Positions 24,115 to 33,399 of a stretch of 64,000 bases of DNA are shown in pieces; within the stretch, counting starts at the first letter, position 1; each line of letters starts with the position of its first letter. The stretch comes from Morella rubra (Eukaryota; Streptophyta; Magnoliopsida; Fagales; Myricaceae). The translations under genes were made by a program, and so were the position numbers. The notes beneath the pieces were generated by a model. The model was not told the DNA's origin and ran no database searches. It was given only the letters and a program-made list of their open reading frames with translations. The stretch covers positions 16,447,324 to 16,511,323 of the forward strand of contig CM025853.1 of the NCBI GenBank assembly GCA_003952965.2, read 5' to 3'.

Positions 24115-24876
24115 TTTCCCTATAAAAATTCACGGGTTAAGAAATCAGGAATGGAATTGGATGTTCCTTTGATATGTTCAATGTCAAAATCAAAAACAGA
24201 AAGAAGGGCTTGCCATCTGGCAAATAAATGTTTAGATGCAAGATTTTTAACATCTTTTTCTAACACTTCTTTTGCTGATTTGCAATCAATGCGAATTAAA
24301 AACTTTTGATTTAATAAATCATCTTGAAATTTTAAGATACAAAGGACTAGAGCTAAAATTTCTTGTTTAATAGTACTATATTTTTGTTGAGTAGTATTCC
24401 ATGCATGTGAATGATATCTTACTATTTGTTCAATGGATGAATCATGCATGCGTTGTTTTAATATTCCACCATATCCTATATAGATGCATCAGTTTCTACT
24501 ATTTTGAATGCATGTGGTGATGCAATACCAAGACATGGTAATTGTTTTACATGCTTTTTAATTTGTTGAACAATTGCTGTGTGTTTATCAGTCCAGGGTA
24601 ATGGTTTTTTCTTTAATCTATTAAATAAGGGTTTACATATTAATCTTAAATTTTTATAGAATTCACCAACATAATTTAAACTACCAAGAAAACGTTGTAA
24701 TTGTTGTTTATCAGTAATTTTATCAGGAATTTATCAGCAAATTCAATAGCACGTGTAAAAGGAGTAATAGTACCTGATATATTGTATGACCTAAGAATCT
24801 TACTTTCATTTGAAATAATTTTATTTTAGGAGCAGATACAACTAAACCATTTTGTTCAATTATTTTTTGAATTTAT

Positions 24877-25374
24877 TTAAATGAACCAATGTTGTTTAAT
24901 AGATTTAGAAAAAATAAGAACATCATCAATATAGACTAAAGTAAAATCAGTATATGGAGTGAAAATATCATTCATAATATTTTGAAATTCAGAAGGAGTA
25001 TTTTTTAAACCAAAAGGCATAACATTCCATTCATAATGACCAAAAGGGACCGTAAAAGCAGTTTTATAACGATCCTCTTCTGCCACCTGAATTTGATAGA
25101 AATCGGATTTTATATCAAATTTAGAGAAAATACAAGCATCATGTAGTCGATTAAGTAAATCTTTTTTATTAGGAATAGGATAACGAATCCAACGTAAAGC
25201 TTTATTTAAGGGTTTATAATTAATAACAAGACGAGGTACACCTCTTTCTAATTCAGCTTTGCCCCAAACATAAAAAGCAGCACAACTCCATGGTGATTTA
25301 GAAGGACGAATAAGACCTTTATCTAATAATAATTGAATTTCTTGTTTACAAAATTCTAATTGTTCTTGACTCAT
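24877..25374 (-). CDS. Pararetrovirus reverse transcriptase core (fragment of ORF1)
   Basis: 165 open codons covering the fingers and palm of RT: PSKSPWSCAAFYV, RLVINYKPLN, FDIKSDFYQIQ, VMPFGLKNTPSEFQN and the catalytic YIDDVLIFSKS (YIDD 24933-24922). The frame is lost after IKQHWF. Plus-strand piece 1 stops at the FDIKS equivalent, so only this copy has the active site. It would copy the pregenomic RNA into DNA in the virus; here it is a genomic fossil fragment. Confidence 0.85.
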   Translation of the reverse strand: MSQEQLEFCKQEIQLLLDKGLIRPSKSPWSCAAFYVWGKAELERGVPRLVINYKPLNKALRWIRYPIPNKKDLLNRLHDACIFSKFDIKSDFYQIQVAEEDRYKTAFTVPFGHYEWNVMPFGLKNTPSEFQNIMNDIFTPYTDFTLVYIDDVLIFSKSIKQHWFI

Positions 25375-26302
25375 TTGAATGGGTCTTGCTTTTGTAGGGA
25401 TATTTCGTTCTGAAAAATCAGGTTCATATGGTAAAGAAATAATATGCTTTTTTCTATTCCAGAAAGCATTTGGTAAAGTAGAACAAACTGTATCTTCTAA
25501 ATGTTTTTGAAATGTTTTTATTTCATTTTGACATATAGAATCTTGTAGTTGTTCTTCAATCGTTTTATAAATTACTTCTTTTTGTAGAAAATGCAGATGT
25601 TGTTGTTTACGATAAATTTTATCCTGTTGTAAACGATGAATTTCTTTATGTATGGAGACATTTTTAAGAGCTTGTATATCTTTTGTAAAAGGAGGGTAAT
25701 AAAAAGTAAAAGTAACATCTTGTCCTAATATTTTTGAAGTAATACCTTGTTCTGTGACTATAAAAGGATATAATAGAGCAAGGAAAGGATTTCCTAATAT
25801 ACTTTAGAAGATAAGTTTTTTACTAATACAAAAGTAGTTTGAAAACAAAAACCATTATTACATATATGTACATTTGGAATTTTATAATTGATAGCTAATT
25901 TTTGACCGTCAGCTTGAGATAAGCGTTCGGTTGTTTTTTCAAAATATTTTGAATCAATAAGCCCTTCTTGTATACAATTTAGATCAGCACCAGAATCTAC
26001 TAAAGCTATAGTTGTGAAAGTAAAATCATGAATACGTATAGTTATTTCAACATGCCATTTTTGAAATATAATACGATCTATGATTTGTAAAAAGGGTTCA
26101 AATGTAGTAGAAGTAGATGGAATGGAAGATTGAGGTAAATCAGATATAGTTAATGTAGTATCATTATTTTCAGTTGTATGTTGTGTTTTTAGAAGACATA
26201 TTTCTGTTAATAATTTATCTGTAATTTGAATTAAATTAGCTTGTGTATTTTGTAATTGTTTTATTTCTTGTTTTTGTATTTGTATTTCTTTATGTAAAGT
26301 AG

Positions 26303-28291
26303 TTAATGTAATATTTGTTGTGGTTGTTTATCAAATCGTTCTAAAACTTTATTAAAATCATAGTATTTAGGTTGATGTGGTAGATGTATAGGTTTTTCTT
26401 CTTTATGTGTCAAAGCTTTCATTTTTAATAAATATTCTTGTTGTAAGATAGGATCAGATATTTGAGTTATAGCATCTAATAATAATTGATCTGTTTGTGT
26501 TAACATAAATATCTGTTTTTCTTTACATTGACAAATATCATCTAAACAATTACATATTTTAACCTTAGACGATGAACTATCAGTACTATCATTATCTGTA
26601 TCAGAAGAAGTGAGAGTGTATGATTCATTTAGAAATAATTTGGCAATATGTTGTTTTTGTTCTAATGGAATATCTAAATTTTTAATGGCTTTTTTGGCAT
26701 AACATTTAGTGGCAAAATGGCCAGTTCTACCACATTTCCAACAAACATGGGGTTGATTTTTTGGAGATTTTCCTTTTGTGGTTTTGCGAAACTTAGGTTT
26801 AAATGAGGAAGGTTTTTTATTATCATTTTGTGCATATCTTCTCTTAGATTTATATGGTTTAGAATATTTATAATTTCTATAATATGGTTTTCTTTTATTT
26901 TTTGAAGGAGGTAAAGGATGATTGGTAAAACCATATTGAGCACAAAAACCGCCTAATTCCTTACGGGTATTTTTCTTATCTAATTCTAAAGTTTTTTTTA
27001 ATTTCATATCATTACATAAAGTTAAACCTGTTTTATTAATGATATTAATTAATGAACCATAAGTATATGTATTATACTCTATGATACCTTGATTATTCAT
27101 AAGTTTTGATTTAACCTTTTGTGAAAAAGTAGTAGGTAAACCAGCAATAAATTTTTCTTTCCAATATACTTGATTACAATCATCACGTAAATATACTTTA
27201 GTTAAAAATATATCTTTATACCAACAAAAATCGGCAAGAGTAGGGCATTTTAAATTAAGAAGAAAATCATAAGCTCTTTCTCGATATATAGTAGGATTTC
27301 CAACAAAATTTAATGTTATAGTATATAATAAAGTCATACATGAATCATTTTTAGTATGGCCATCAGTGCCTACAATAGGATTATTATCATTATCTCTTTC
27401 AACGGCAGTTAATATTGTTGTTCTTTCTTCTTCAGTAAGATATCTATCCCACCAATTTTTTAATTGACCAGAAAAACCACATATAATACATTCAGTAACA
27501 TCTCTTTCTTTTTTATCAGTACCACGTAATACACTAGCATACATAGACATCTCATGAAGAACGTTTAATATTTCATATTCAGCTATACCGTCTATATTCC
27601 ATTCATAAATATTTTGTTCTGAAAAAGCAGAAGTAGCAACTAAATGTCTTTCTTCATATTGTGTATCAGGAGGGGTTGGTCTTGGATAATAATTACGATG
27701 ATTAGTATTATAATATTTATGTGAAATTTGAGCATGTTTTTGTTTAGTATGTAATTTATTTAGACTTAATGTTTCAAACTGATTTTCTAGTTCTTCTATC
27801 GAATCTATTGAATATGCTTCTTCTTCGTCTTCTTCGGTTTTGGATGATATATTTGTATCTGTATAGTTTAATGTATGTAAAGTATTTTTGGATGTAGATG
27901 CAATATTTTTAGTAGTATCATGTAAAGATAATTTTTCTAACATTTCATTGATTTTATCTAATTTTGTGTCATTTGTTAATCGAGGTATTTTAGTGGGAGG
28001 TAAAAACATAGGAGTCTCAAGTGTAGTTTTATGAGGTGTGGGTTTGATATTTGTTTCTATTGTTTGTAAATGTTCTCCTATTTTTTGTAAATATGTATTA
28101 GTATAATTATTTTGTTGTATAATATTATCAAAATTTTTATCATTATTATTTAATGCATTCGTTTTATAAGGAGTAGCAAAATATTGTTTTTCTTGATGAT
28201 CAATACTAATTGTAGTTTTAGGTGGATAGTATTCATATATTTTTTGACTATTCGTAGTTAACCATGGTATAGTTTTTGTAATGACATTCAA
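26303..28291 (-). CDS. Pararetrovirus capsid region, longest open stretch
   Basis: 662 codons without a stop, part of ORF1 rather than a separate gene. Residues about 40-330 include YEWNIDGIAEYEIL and a large helical region; about 390-510 is very rich in Lys, Tyr, Asn and Pro; the zinc knuckle CWKCGRTGHFATKC is near residues 514-527, followed by a Ser/Asp-rich acidic stretch and CNCLDDICQCKE. This domain order, basic then CCHC knuckle, is the capsid signature of Caulimoviridae and would package viral RNA. The first Met of the stretch is not a true start; the frame is shifted from the upstream linker ORF (28917-28288) by a single base at about 28340. Confidence 0.8.
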   Translation of the reverse strand: MNVITKTIPWLTTNSQKIYEYYPPKTTISIDHQEKQYFATPYKTNALNNNDKNFDNIIQQNNYTNTYLQKIGEHLQTIETNIKPTPHKTTLETPMFLPPTKIPRLTNDTKLDKINEMLEKLSLHDTTKNIASTSKNTLHTLNYTDTNISSKTEEDEEEAYSIDSIEELENQFETLSLNKLHTKQKHAQISHKYYNTNHRNYYPRPTPPDTQYEERHLVATSAFSEQNIYEWNIDGIAEYEILNVLHEMSMYASVLRGTDKKERDVTECIICGFSGQLKNWWDRYLTEEERTTILTAVERDNDNNPIVGTDGHTKNDSCMTLLYTITLNFVGNPTIYRERAYDFLLNLKCPTLADFCWYKDIFLTKVYLRDDCNQVYWKEKFIAGLPTTFSQKVKSKLMNNQGIIEYNTYTYGSLINIINKTGLTLCNDMKLKKTLELDKKNTRKELGGFCAQYGFTNHPLPPSKNKRKPYYRNYKYSKPYKSKRRYAQNDNKKPSSFKPKFRKTTKGKSPKNQPHVCWKCGRTGHFATKCYAKKAIKNLDIPLEQKQHIAKLFLNESYTLTSSDTDNDSTDSSSSKVKICNCLDDICQCKEKQIFMLTQTDQLLLDAITQISDPILQQEYLLKMKALTHKEEKPIHLPHQPKYYDFNKVLERFDKQPQQILH

Positions 28292-28917
28292 TGTTGATAA
28301 ATGATGTTCAAACCATTGGAAAAAATATATATCTTGTTGATATTTTGCATATATTGATAATATGTTTGTCTTATTAATGCTTGTTCTTCCTGATTATAAG
28401 TAGATAAAAACCATAATCTTTTAGACATATTATGTAAAGCATTAAAATCTTCTTGTATTAAGGTTTTATTAATAGTATATTCCTTTTGTAATACATGTAT
28501 AGTATTATTACGTTGTAATGTAAAAATTTCTGATTGTGTAGGTGAAGTTTTAACAGGAGGTTCAGAAGGAGATGGATCAGATGGTATGCCTTCTGAGTAT
28601 CTTGGGAATTGAAGATTATGATCTGTGTAAATTGTTTCTGGGATGGGAGGTTCTATTATAGGTTCATTAGATGTGGATGGTCTTAATGTAGTAGGTTTAA
28701 AAGAAGATAAAGCAGATTGAAATCTTGATGGTGTAGAGGAAAATGATCGTCTGGAAAAAGAACGGTTGAGATTTGCTTCTTTTTGAAAAGATAAAGTGAC
28801 GGAACCATCATTATGTTGAGTAAAATATTCAATAGCTTTATTTTCTTTTTTAGGAGGAGGAGTTATTAAAGGTAATTTCCAATCATCTGGTAATATAATA
28901 TCATCCCATTTTATCAT
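28288..28917 (-). CDS. Pararetrovirus movement protein C-terminus and linker (fragment of ORF1)
   Basis: 209 open codons: MIKWDDIILPDDW, a LNRSFSRRSFS basic stretch, a Pro/Ser-rich linker (TSNEPIIEPPIPETIYT), then the beginning of a helical region (LWFLSTYNQEEQALIRQTYY). The second viral locus has matching WKDVTLPSEW and YLDGSVRISF text at the end of its movement protein, which places this piece between MP and capsid. The frame changes near 28340 relative to the following capsid stretch. Confidence 0.7.
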   Translation of the reverse strand: MIKWDDIILPDDWKLPLITPPPKKENKAIEYFTQHNDGSVTLSFQKEANLNRSFSRRSFSSTPSRFQSALSSFKPTTLRPSTSNEPIIEPPIPETIYTDHNLQFPRYSEGIPSDPSPSEPPVKTSPTQSEIFTLQRNNTIHVLQKEYTINKTLIQEDFNALHNMSKRLWFLSTYNQEEQALIRQTYYQYMQNINKIYIFSNGLNIIYQH

Positions 28918-29880
28918 ACGAGGTATTGTAATATTGGAAAATTCATTATTAGTAGTTAAAAGTAAAGTTTCTCCTGAATGAGGACGTACTTTGATCTAGG
29001 ATCAAGGGTATCTTCATTAATTTATAATGGAGTCTATATACGACAGCAAGGTATTGAGCACCTTCCATCATATCATGACCCATTGATTTAATATTTAAGT
29101 ATTAAAGAATGTAAAATAGTAGGATCAGTTAAAGATAATGGAAAACAAGGGTAGCAATTAAAATATATAGGTCCTTGATGTAAGGATGATTCTACTATTC
29201 CAAGTAAAGAATTTGAAAATTGATTATGTCGGCCATCACGAAGACATAATAAACAGAAGCATTTAAACCTTGTCTTGTTAAAGGTGTTACTGCTATTTGA
29301 ACAAGACCCATATGCATATATTTAAAACCTTGATTTATATGATTTTGAATCATATTGAATTTAATAAATATAATATTTCATATTCTTTACCTATTGGAAT
29401 TAATTGTTCTATTGTTTTAATTGCATAATCAGTATTAAACTTAAAAGTAGATTGTTTATATAATTGTGAATCTTTTACTTTTGGTATAATCCAATTATTT
29501 AATGGTTTATTAGTGCCTAAGGAAACATGATAATCATCAGTATTAATATGTGATGCAGTATTATCCATGCTGATATTATCTATACTACTACTATTAGAGT
29601 TCCACTTGCCAGACTACGACTACTATTTGATCGTTTAAATAATCCTTTCATACTGAAGTGTGATTTCAAAAGAGCTATGAAACGGGTCACACCAACCAGG
29701 TCCGGCCTTTCTCACAGCTAATCCAACGGCTTTTCAGGTGAAGTCCAACGTTTCACTAGTGTCTTAGGAAATTGACACTTGAGAATGAAATGAAAATTTA
29801 AAAGATCAAAAGTAATGTGATCTTACAGAGAGGGACTTAGAATAGTAAAGTATAGGCGAATGTTAATGCAATGTATGATG

Positions 29881-29892
29881 GCTCTGATACCA
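29881..29892 (-). promoter_or_regulatory. Pararetrovirus primer-binding site (tRNA-Met)
   Basis: The minus strand reads TGGTATCAGAGC, complementary to the 3' end of initiator tRNA-Met; this is the conserved Caulimoviridae priming site and origin of the genome map. It lies 230 bases upstream of ORF1. Confidence 0.9.
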
Positions 29893-30341
29893 ATTTATTC
29901 CCAGGTGTTATCTTCGCAATGTTCCACAGATATCTCCACCTATCTCTCCCACTCTTTTACTTCCCTTATCTTTCCGATATCTCCTTCCTCCTTCGTATTA
30001 CCTTCATAATCTCTGTTCAATCATCTTGTTTATCAGAGTGTTTTTGTACAAGTGTCTGTAAATCAAATTTTCAAGTGTGTACAAGTTTGTATCAAGTAAG
30101 AACTCTTATCTTTCATTATGAATCAAGAGTTGTTTCTATTATTAAATCTCCTTTTACATCTTGATCATAACATGCCTATATTACTTGCATTTTTATTTAT
30201 TATTGCAGTTTATTCAACATATCTCATATTCATTTATACACTTGAAAATCCCATTCATGATATTATTCATTCATATGTTGAAGAATATGATTCAGATTAT
30301 TGCATGGAAAATTGCGAAGATAACACCTGGGAATAAATTGG
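29890..30341. repeat. 31-base inverted repeat marking a viral head-to-head junction
   Basis: 29890-29920 and 30311-30341 are perfect reverse complements (core AAGATAACACCTGGGAATAA), with about 390 bases between. On the minus arm the sequence runs straight into the primer site; on the plus arm it runs into host DNA at TCGGTCAC. It is the stretch just 5' of the primer site, present twice in opposite orientation. AATAAA at 30332-30337 could act as a poly(A) signal. Confidence 0.8.
30118..30336 (+). CDS. Small predicted membrane protein in the viral leader
   Basis: 72 codons, MNQELFLLLNLLLHL... to EDNTWE, stop TAA at 30334-30336. A hydrophobic helix (ILLAFLFIIAVYSTYLIFIY, about residues 21-40) is followed by an acidic tail (VEEYDSDYC, ENCEDNTWE). 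I do not recognise a family. It lies in the piece that, in viral sense, directly precedes the primer site, so it would be a short upstream ORF of the pregenomic RNA. A pyrimidine-rich run with no other ORF of note precedes it (29940-30060). Composition alone makes a membrane location likely; whether it is translated is unknown, and chance cannot be excluded at this length. Confidence 0.35.
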   Translation: MNQELFLLLNLLLHLDHNMPILLAFLFIIAVYSTYLIFIYTLENPIHDIIHSYVEEYDSDYCMENCEDNTWE

Positions 30342-30982
30342 TCGGTCACAAACTAATTCATATGTCATATATGTCAGGTTCCTTAATGAAATAAATTATT
30401 GGTTTCCTAAGATATCTCGGGATATATGGTACGTAGATCAGTCTATATACTAACCTTTATTAATTAATGGATCAAGCAGAATTTTCAATTTTCTTAGCCT
30501 GATTCAATCAAACAAACTTGAGACGTTGTCCACTCCTTTATGGTGGTACTATCCTCTTTCAAACGCCTCAAATATATATTGAAACCTCCAGTTCGTCTCC
30601 CCTGCCCATGTACACAACCTTGGAACGCCTATATATCAACCCCCGGACTGGGGTTTGGTCCCGATCTCTACCTCTATGCTATTCCCCAATATATAGGAAC
30701 TAATCAAAAGATCCAAATTTTTATACCTGCTAGAACACCTGTGATCAGGAGGACATGCATATTGTTCAAACCAATTAAAATATAGTAAAGAGAGCTATCA
30801 GAAGTCCATCAAGGCTGAGGTTATAAAATGATATATAGTTCTCTTGTATCCTTATTTTTTCTAAGCTGGACGCAATTTGATCCCCAATTTTTCCAATTAA
30901 AGAAATCAGTTGGCACTTTATTTATCATATTTATTTCATACAACGATATCCAATCAAGGATTTAAGAAAGTAAACGTGTATC

Positions 30983-32232
30983 CTAGCAACTTAGATTGTC
31001 ACTGGTAGCTACACCAAATTGGTTACAATATTGAGTGTAATACTGGATACGAGATTGGACAGCAGCAGAGTTTCCACCATTACATTCAACTGCACCATTA
31101 ATTGCTCGAATTGTTGCCCCAAACCCTTGACTTAAGACTTGGTGAACATTATTCATCCAGAACCACAATGCGGTCTTAAATGAAATGATGGGGTCTGTGC
31201 CCACAGTTCCGGGAGAGTTCAATCCGTCGAATCCATTGCTATTTCCGGCTGCTCCATAATTGTAATTCCAAGTTAGCTGAAGTGGTCCACGACCATAATA
31301 TTGTTGGCTAGGGTTGCACGGATACTGTGTGTTACTCGCATCACAGTAGTTGTTTGAGGCACCATTTATCTCGTCGATATAGCAAAAAGCTGCACAAAAA
31401 CCAAACATTTTACTTCAATTAATTGACTAGAACACACAAATATGTATGGTTGAAGAAAAATAAAAGATACAGGTCCCGTTTAAGTCTTTTGTAGAAGTTA
31501 ATGTCCATAAATCAACAATATTCGTGTTAGCTATATAATAGGATTTATTAGTACAGATCGCACATGCAAGCTATTTGCTTAAGGTACGTGGGACGAAAAG
31601 TATTGTCAGCTATATGAATATTAATTTTGGTGCATATATTTTATTATAAAATACGTAGTTTTATGGGTATGTAAGAGAGGCAGTAAGATCTTACATCCAG
31701 TCTCATGTGTGACATGGGCGAAGAACGCAGCAATCTCACGCTTAGAATCATCAGGAGAACCATCCTGGCCGAATTGACTGTACGCATTGAGAGCATCAAG
31801 GAATGCTGTTCTTGTGTAGAAGCTTTTTCCCGGACAGTCTCCAGTGGCCTGATTAAGTATTGCGTTAAAGAAATCATCTGTCACGATATCAGAGACCGAA
31901 ATGCCATTGGTACTAGGCGGTGAAGGGGATGAATAACAGGGGCCTCCTTTGCACCCCTGGCCGCAGTAGGCATCCCCAGTGCCACAGTAGCCGTATTGGC
32001 TGCAACATTGGTTTGCCGCACAACCACAGTTTTGAGCAGATGAATAACAGGGGCCTCCTTTGCACCCTACGCCGCAGTACGCATCCCCAGTGCCACAGTA
32101 GCCGTACTGGCTGCAACACAGGTTTGCGGCACAACCACAGTTTTGAGCCTTGACATACCCGGGCACCACCCCTGCTAAGATTCCGACTACAAGAAGGGAT
32201 AGAAGATTTTTTCTCACGCGAATTGAAACCAT
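30983..32232 (-). CDS. Class IV-type endochitinase (GH19) with two tandem hevein domains, gene C
   Basis: Exon 1 is 32232-31695, exon 2 is 31389-30983; the 305-base intron has GT/AG ends and phase matches, giving 314 residues. Residues 1-28 or so are a signal peptide. Residues 29-65 and 66-102 are two hevein domains, each with eight cysteines and [16 protein letters not shown]. They are joined without a spacer, then a PSPPSTNG linker leads into GH19 (about 111-314). Catalytic residues Glu177 (HETG) and Glu186 (FCYIDE) are present, as are [16 protein letters not shown] and a C-terminus ending DNLSC. The usual class IV length is about 270, and the excess is the second hevein domain. The frame is intact, so the enzyme should be active and bind chitin more avidly; the avidity is inferred. 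Confidence 0.92.
31927..32148 (-). repeat. In-frame 111-base duplication of the hevein domain
   Basis: Copy 1 is 32148-32038 and copy 2 is 32037-31927; the period is exactly 37 codons, starting at Ala-Gln after the signal peptide. The copies differ at a few bases (Leu/Gln after AAN, Val/Gln after YCG). The two extra residues AQ come from the mature N-terminus, so the duplication began at the domain edge. Confidence 0.93.
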
Positions 32233-32290
32233 CTTGGGAAGAAGAAGAAAAGAAATGAAGTGCGATGGGAAAGCATTGCTGGAATTTGGT

Positions 32291-32404
32291 ACTTATAGGG
32301 CAATATAAGGTGATCAGAAAACCCGGTGGGTAGCGAAGTTTGATTCCATAACTATGCAGGCTTTGACTTTTTCCCCTTCCTCTAAGCTAAGCAAACTTTT
32401 GACT
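32291..32404 (-). promoter_or_regulatory. Chitinase C promoter: TATA box and paired W-boxes
   Basis: CTATAAGT (32298-32291) is about 60 bases upstream of the ATG. TTGACT cores lie at 32363-32368 and 32399-32404, the same 36-base spacing as in A, although the surrounding sequence is more diverged. The region 32405-33132 shows no gene. Confidence 0.55.
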
Positions 32405-33399
32405 CGTTAAAATAATTCTTGTCGGATTTCTGTTCTTGAACGCGATAGCTCTTGTACATTGTATGTCACATAAATATTCTAAGAGGCTAATTAATTAATG
32501 TGGTCGTCTCGATCTCTTGTCACGGGTCATGCTGGCCGTATATCTAAATCCTAGCTGTAGATGTCATGTATTCGTTCCACATAATCAACAATTTTGACCG
32601 CTTCTCCTTTTTGTTTTTTTCCTAGGCAGACAGCTTCTCCTTTATGTATATCATGCTTCTCCTGGACCAGGATTTGCCGTCCCAAGATATAATTACTTAA
32701 AGAAGATGTTTCATTTTACACTTCATTAATATTTAAACCTCTTAAGCTTTGAATTATTTTCGTCCAGAAATTCACGCTTAGTTTATAATAATTAGCAGCT
32801 CGACCTCACGAACCAGTCAAGGCCCTATATCTTATTTCTGGGTATATATATACGTACGTATCTTTTTGATTAATCCGCAAGACACCTGGGAATAAATAAG
32901 AGTTACGTACGCACGATTTTATCCTGCATATTATAAGACTCCTTATTGGACTAATTATAATTAGATAACTTCTCTTGAAATTATCGAAAAGTCTGATTTG
33001 AGAATTAATCAATGTGTGGATTAATTTTACCTGGCCCGTCACATATTGATTACTTAAGGCAAAGTACTCAAACATTCTTTTTTTGCAATCAAAGTACTAA
33101 AACATTCAATTTCAGAATATTATACTTCGTAAGGTTTTATATTCAGTAGATAATTAACAATTGATAATGCGTATCGTAATGTACTTATGTTGGGTTGCAT
33201 CAATAAAAACCTAGTTGCAATTTGTGTTAACTGGTGGGGGTATCATAGCACAACTGAGGTCGGCTAATTATGTCACTACAAGAAAAAAGAAATTGGGTGA
33301 CAAACAAAGTACTAATTTCGTTAGCTAACGTTTTGGGTGACAAAACCGAGTTGTCATCCGGTTTGTCACCTAAAGCCCGTCAGCCAAAGTTTTGGGTGA

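Larger units (their letters stand above)
19389..28752. repeat. Giant inverted repeat, 3649-base arms with a 2066-base spacer
   Basis: Arms 19389-23037 (plus) and 25104-28752 (minus) have equal length and near identity: the two 568-residue capsid readings are the same as far as I can compare them. The spacer, 23038-25103, holds the minus-strand RT core, RNase H and ORF2. Differences are a few substitutions (for example CTAATCC for CTGATCC near 19561) and single-base indels. Confidence 0.88.
24120..29651 (-). pseudogene. Pararetrovirus ORF1 polyprotein (MP-CP-AP-RT-RNase H), near full length, broken
   Basis: Polyprotein region starting MKGLFKRSNSS at 29651, 230 bases after the primer site. Movement-protein sequence of the 30K type runs to about 28900 with several frame breaks (near 29590, 29340 and in 28930-29290). 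A linker is followed by the capsid (28291-26303), the aspartic protease DSGAD (25997-25983), RT (25374 to about 24877, YIDD at 24933-24922), and RNase H, whose first catalytic motif TDAS near 24480 is followed by a stop and whose C-terminus is 24449-24120. Each domain would be cut from one precursor by the viral protease. The breaks preclude a full product. Confidence 0.85.
19389..30341. mobile_element. Endogenous pararetrovirus (Caulimoviridae, florendovirus-like), rearranged insert
   Basis: About 10.95 kb of viral sequence sits in an AT microsatellite of unit C. There are three pieces. 19389-23037, plus strand, runs from within the movement/capsid region to the start of RT. 23038 to about 29921, minus strand, is a nearly complete genome: primer site, ORF1 and ORF2. 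About 29922-30341, plus strand, is the leader up to the primer site. The gene order movement protein, capsid with zinc knuckle, aspartic protease, RT, RNase H, then a separate ORF2, with a tRNA-Met primer site and no LTRs or integrase, is that of Caulimoviridae. The florendovirus assignment rests on the ORF2 position and overall layout. Frameshifts and stops occur in all pieces, so this is a non-functional genomic copy. Confidence 0.88.
18643..33132. repeat. Tandem unit C of the chitinase array, split by a viral insertion
   Basis: The left part (18643-19388) and right part (30342-33132) together form one unit. The 3' flank matches A and B until the AT microsatellite after TATTATTGAAGAGACATA; the match resumes at TCGGTCACAAACTAATTC. 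Neither 18643-19388 nor 30342-30982 holds another gene. The right end, near 33132, keeps a diverged TTCAATTTCAGAATAT...CGTAAGG match to the ends of A and B. Confidence 0.8.

Noticed and set aside
19389..30341. Intact, potentially replicating virus copy
   Set aside because: Every piece has frameshifts or stops, and the genome is in three rearranged parts; no complete reading of ORF1 exists here.
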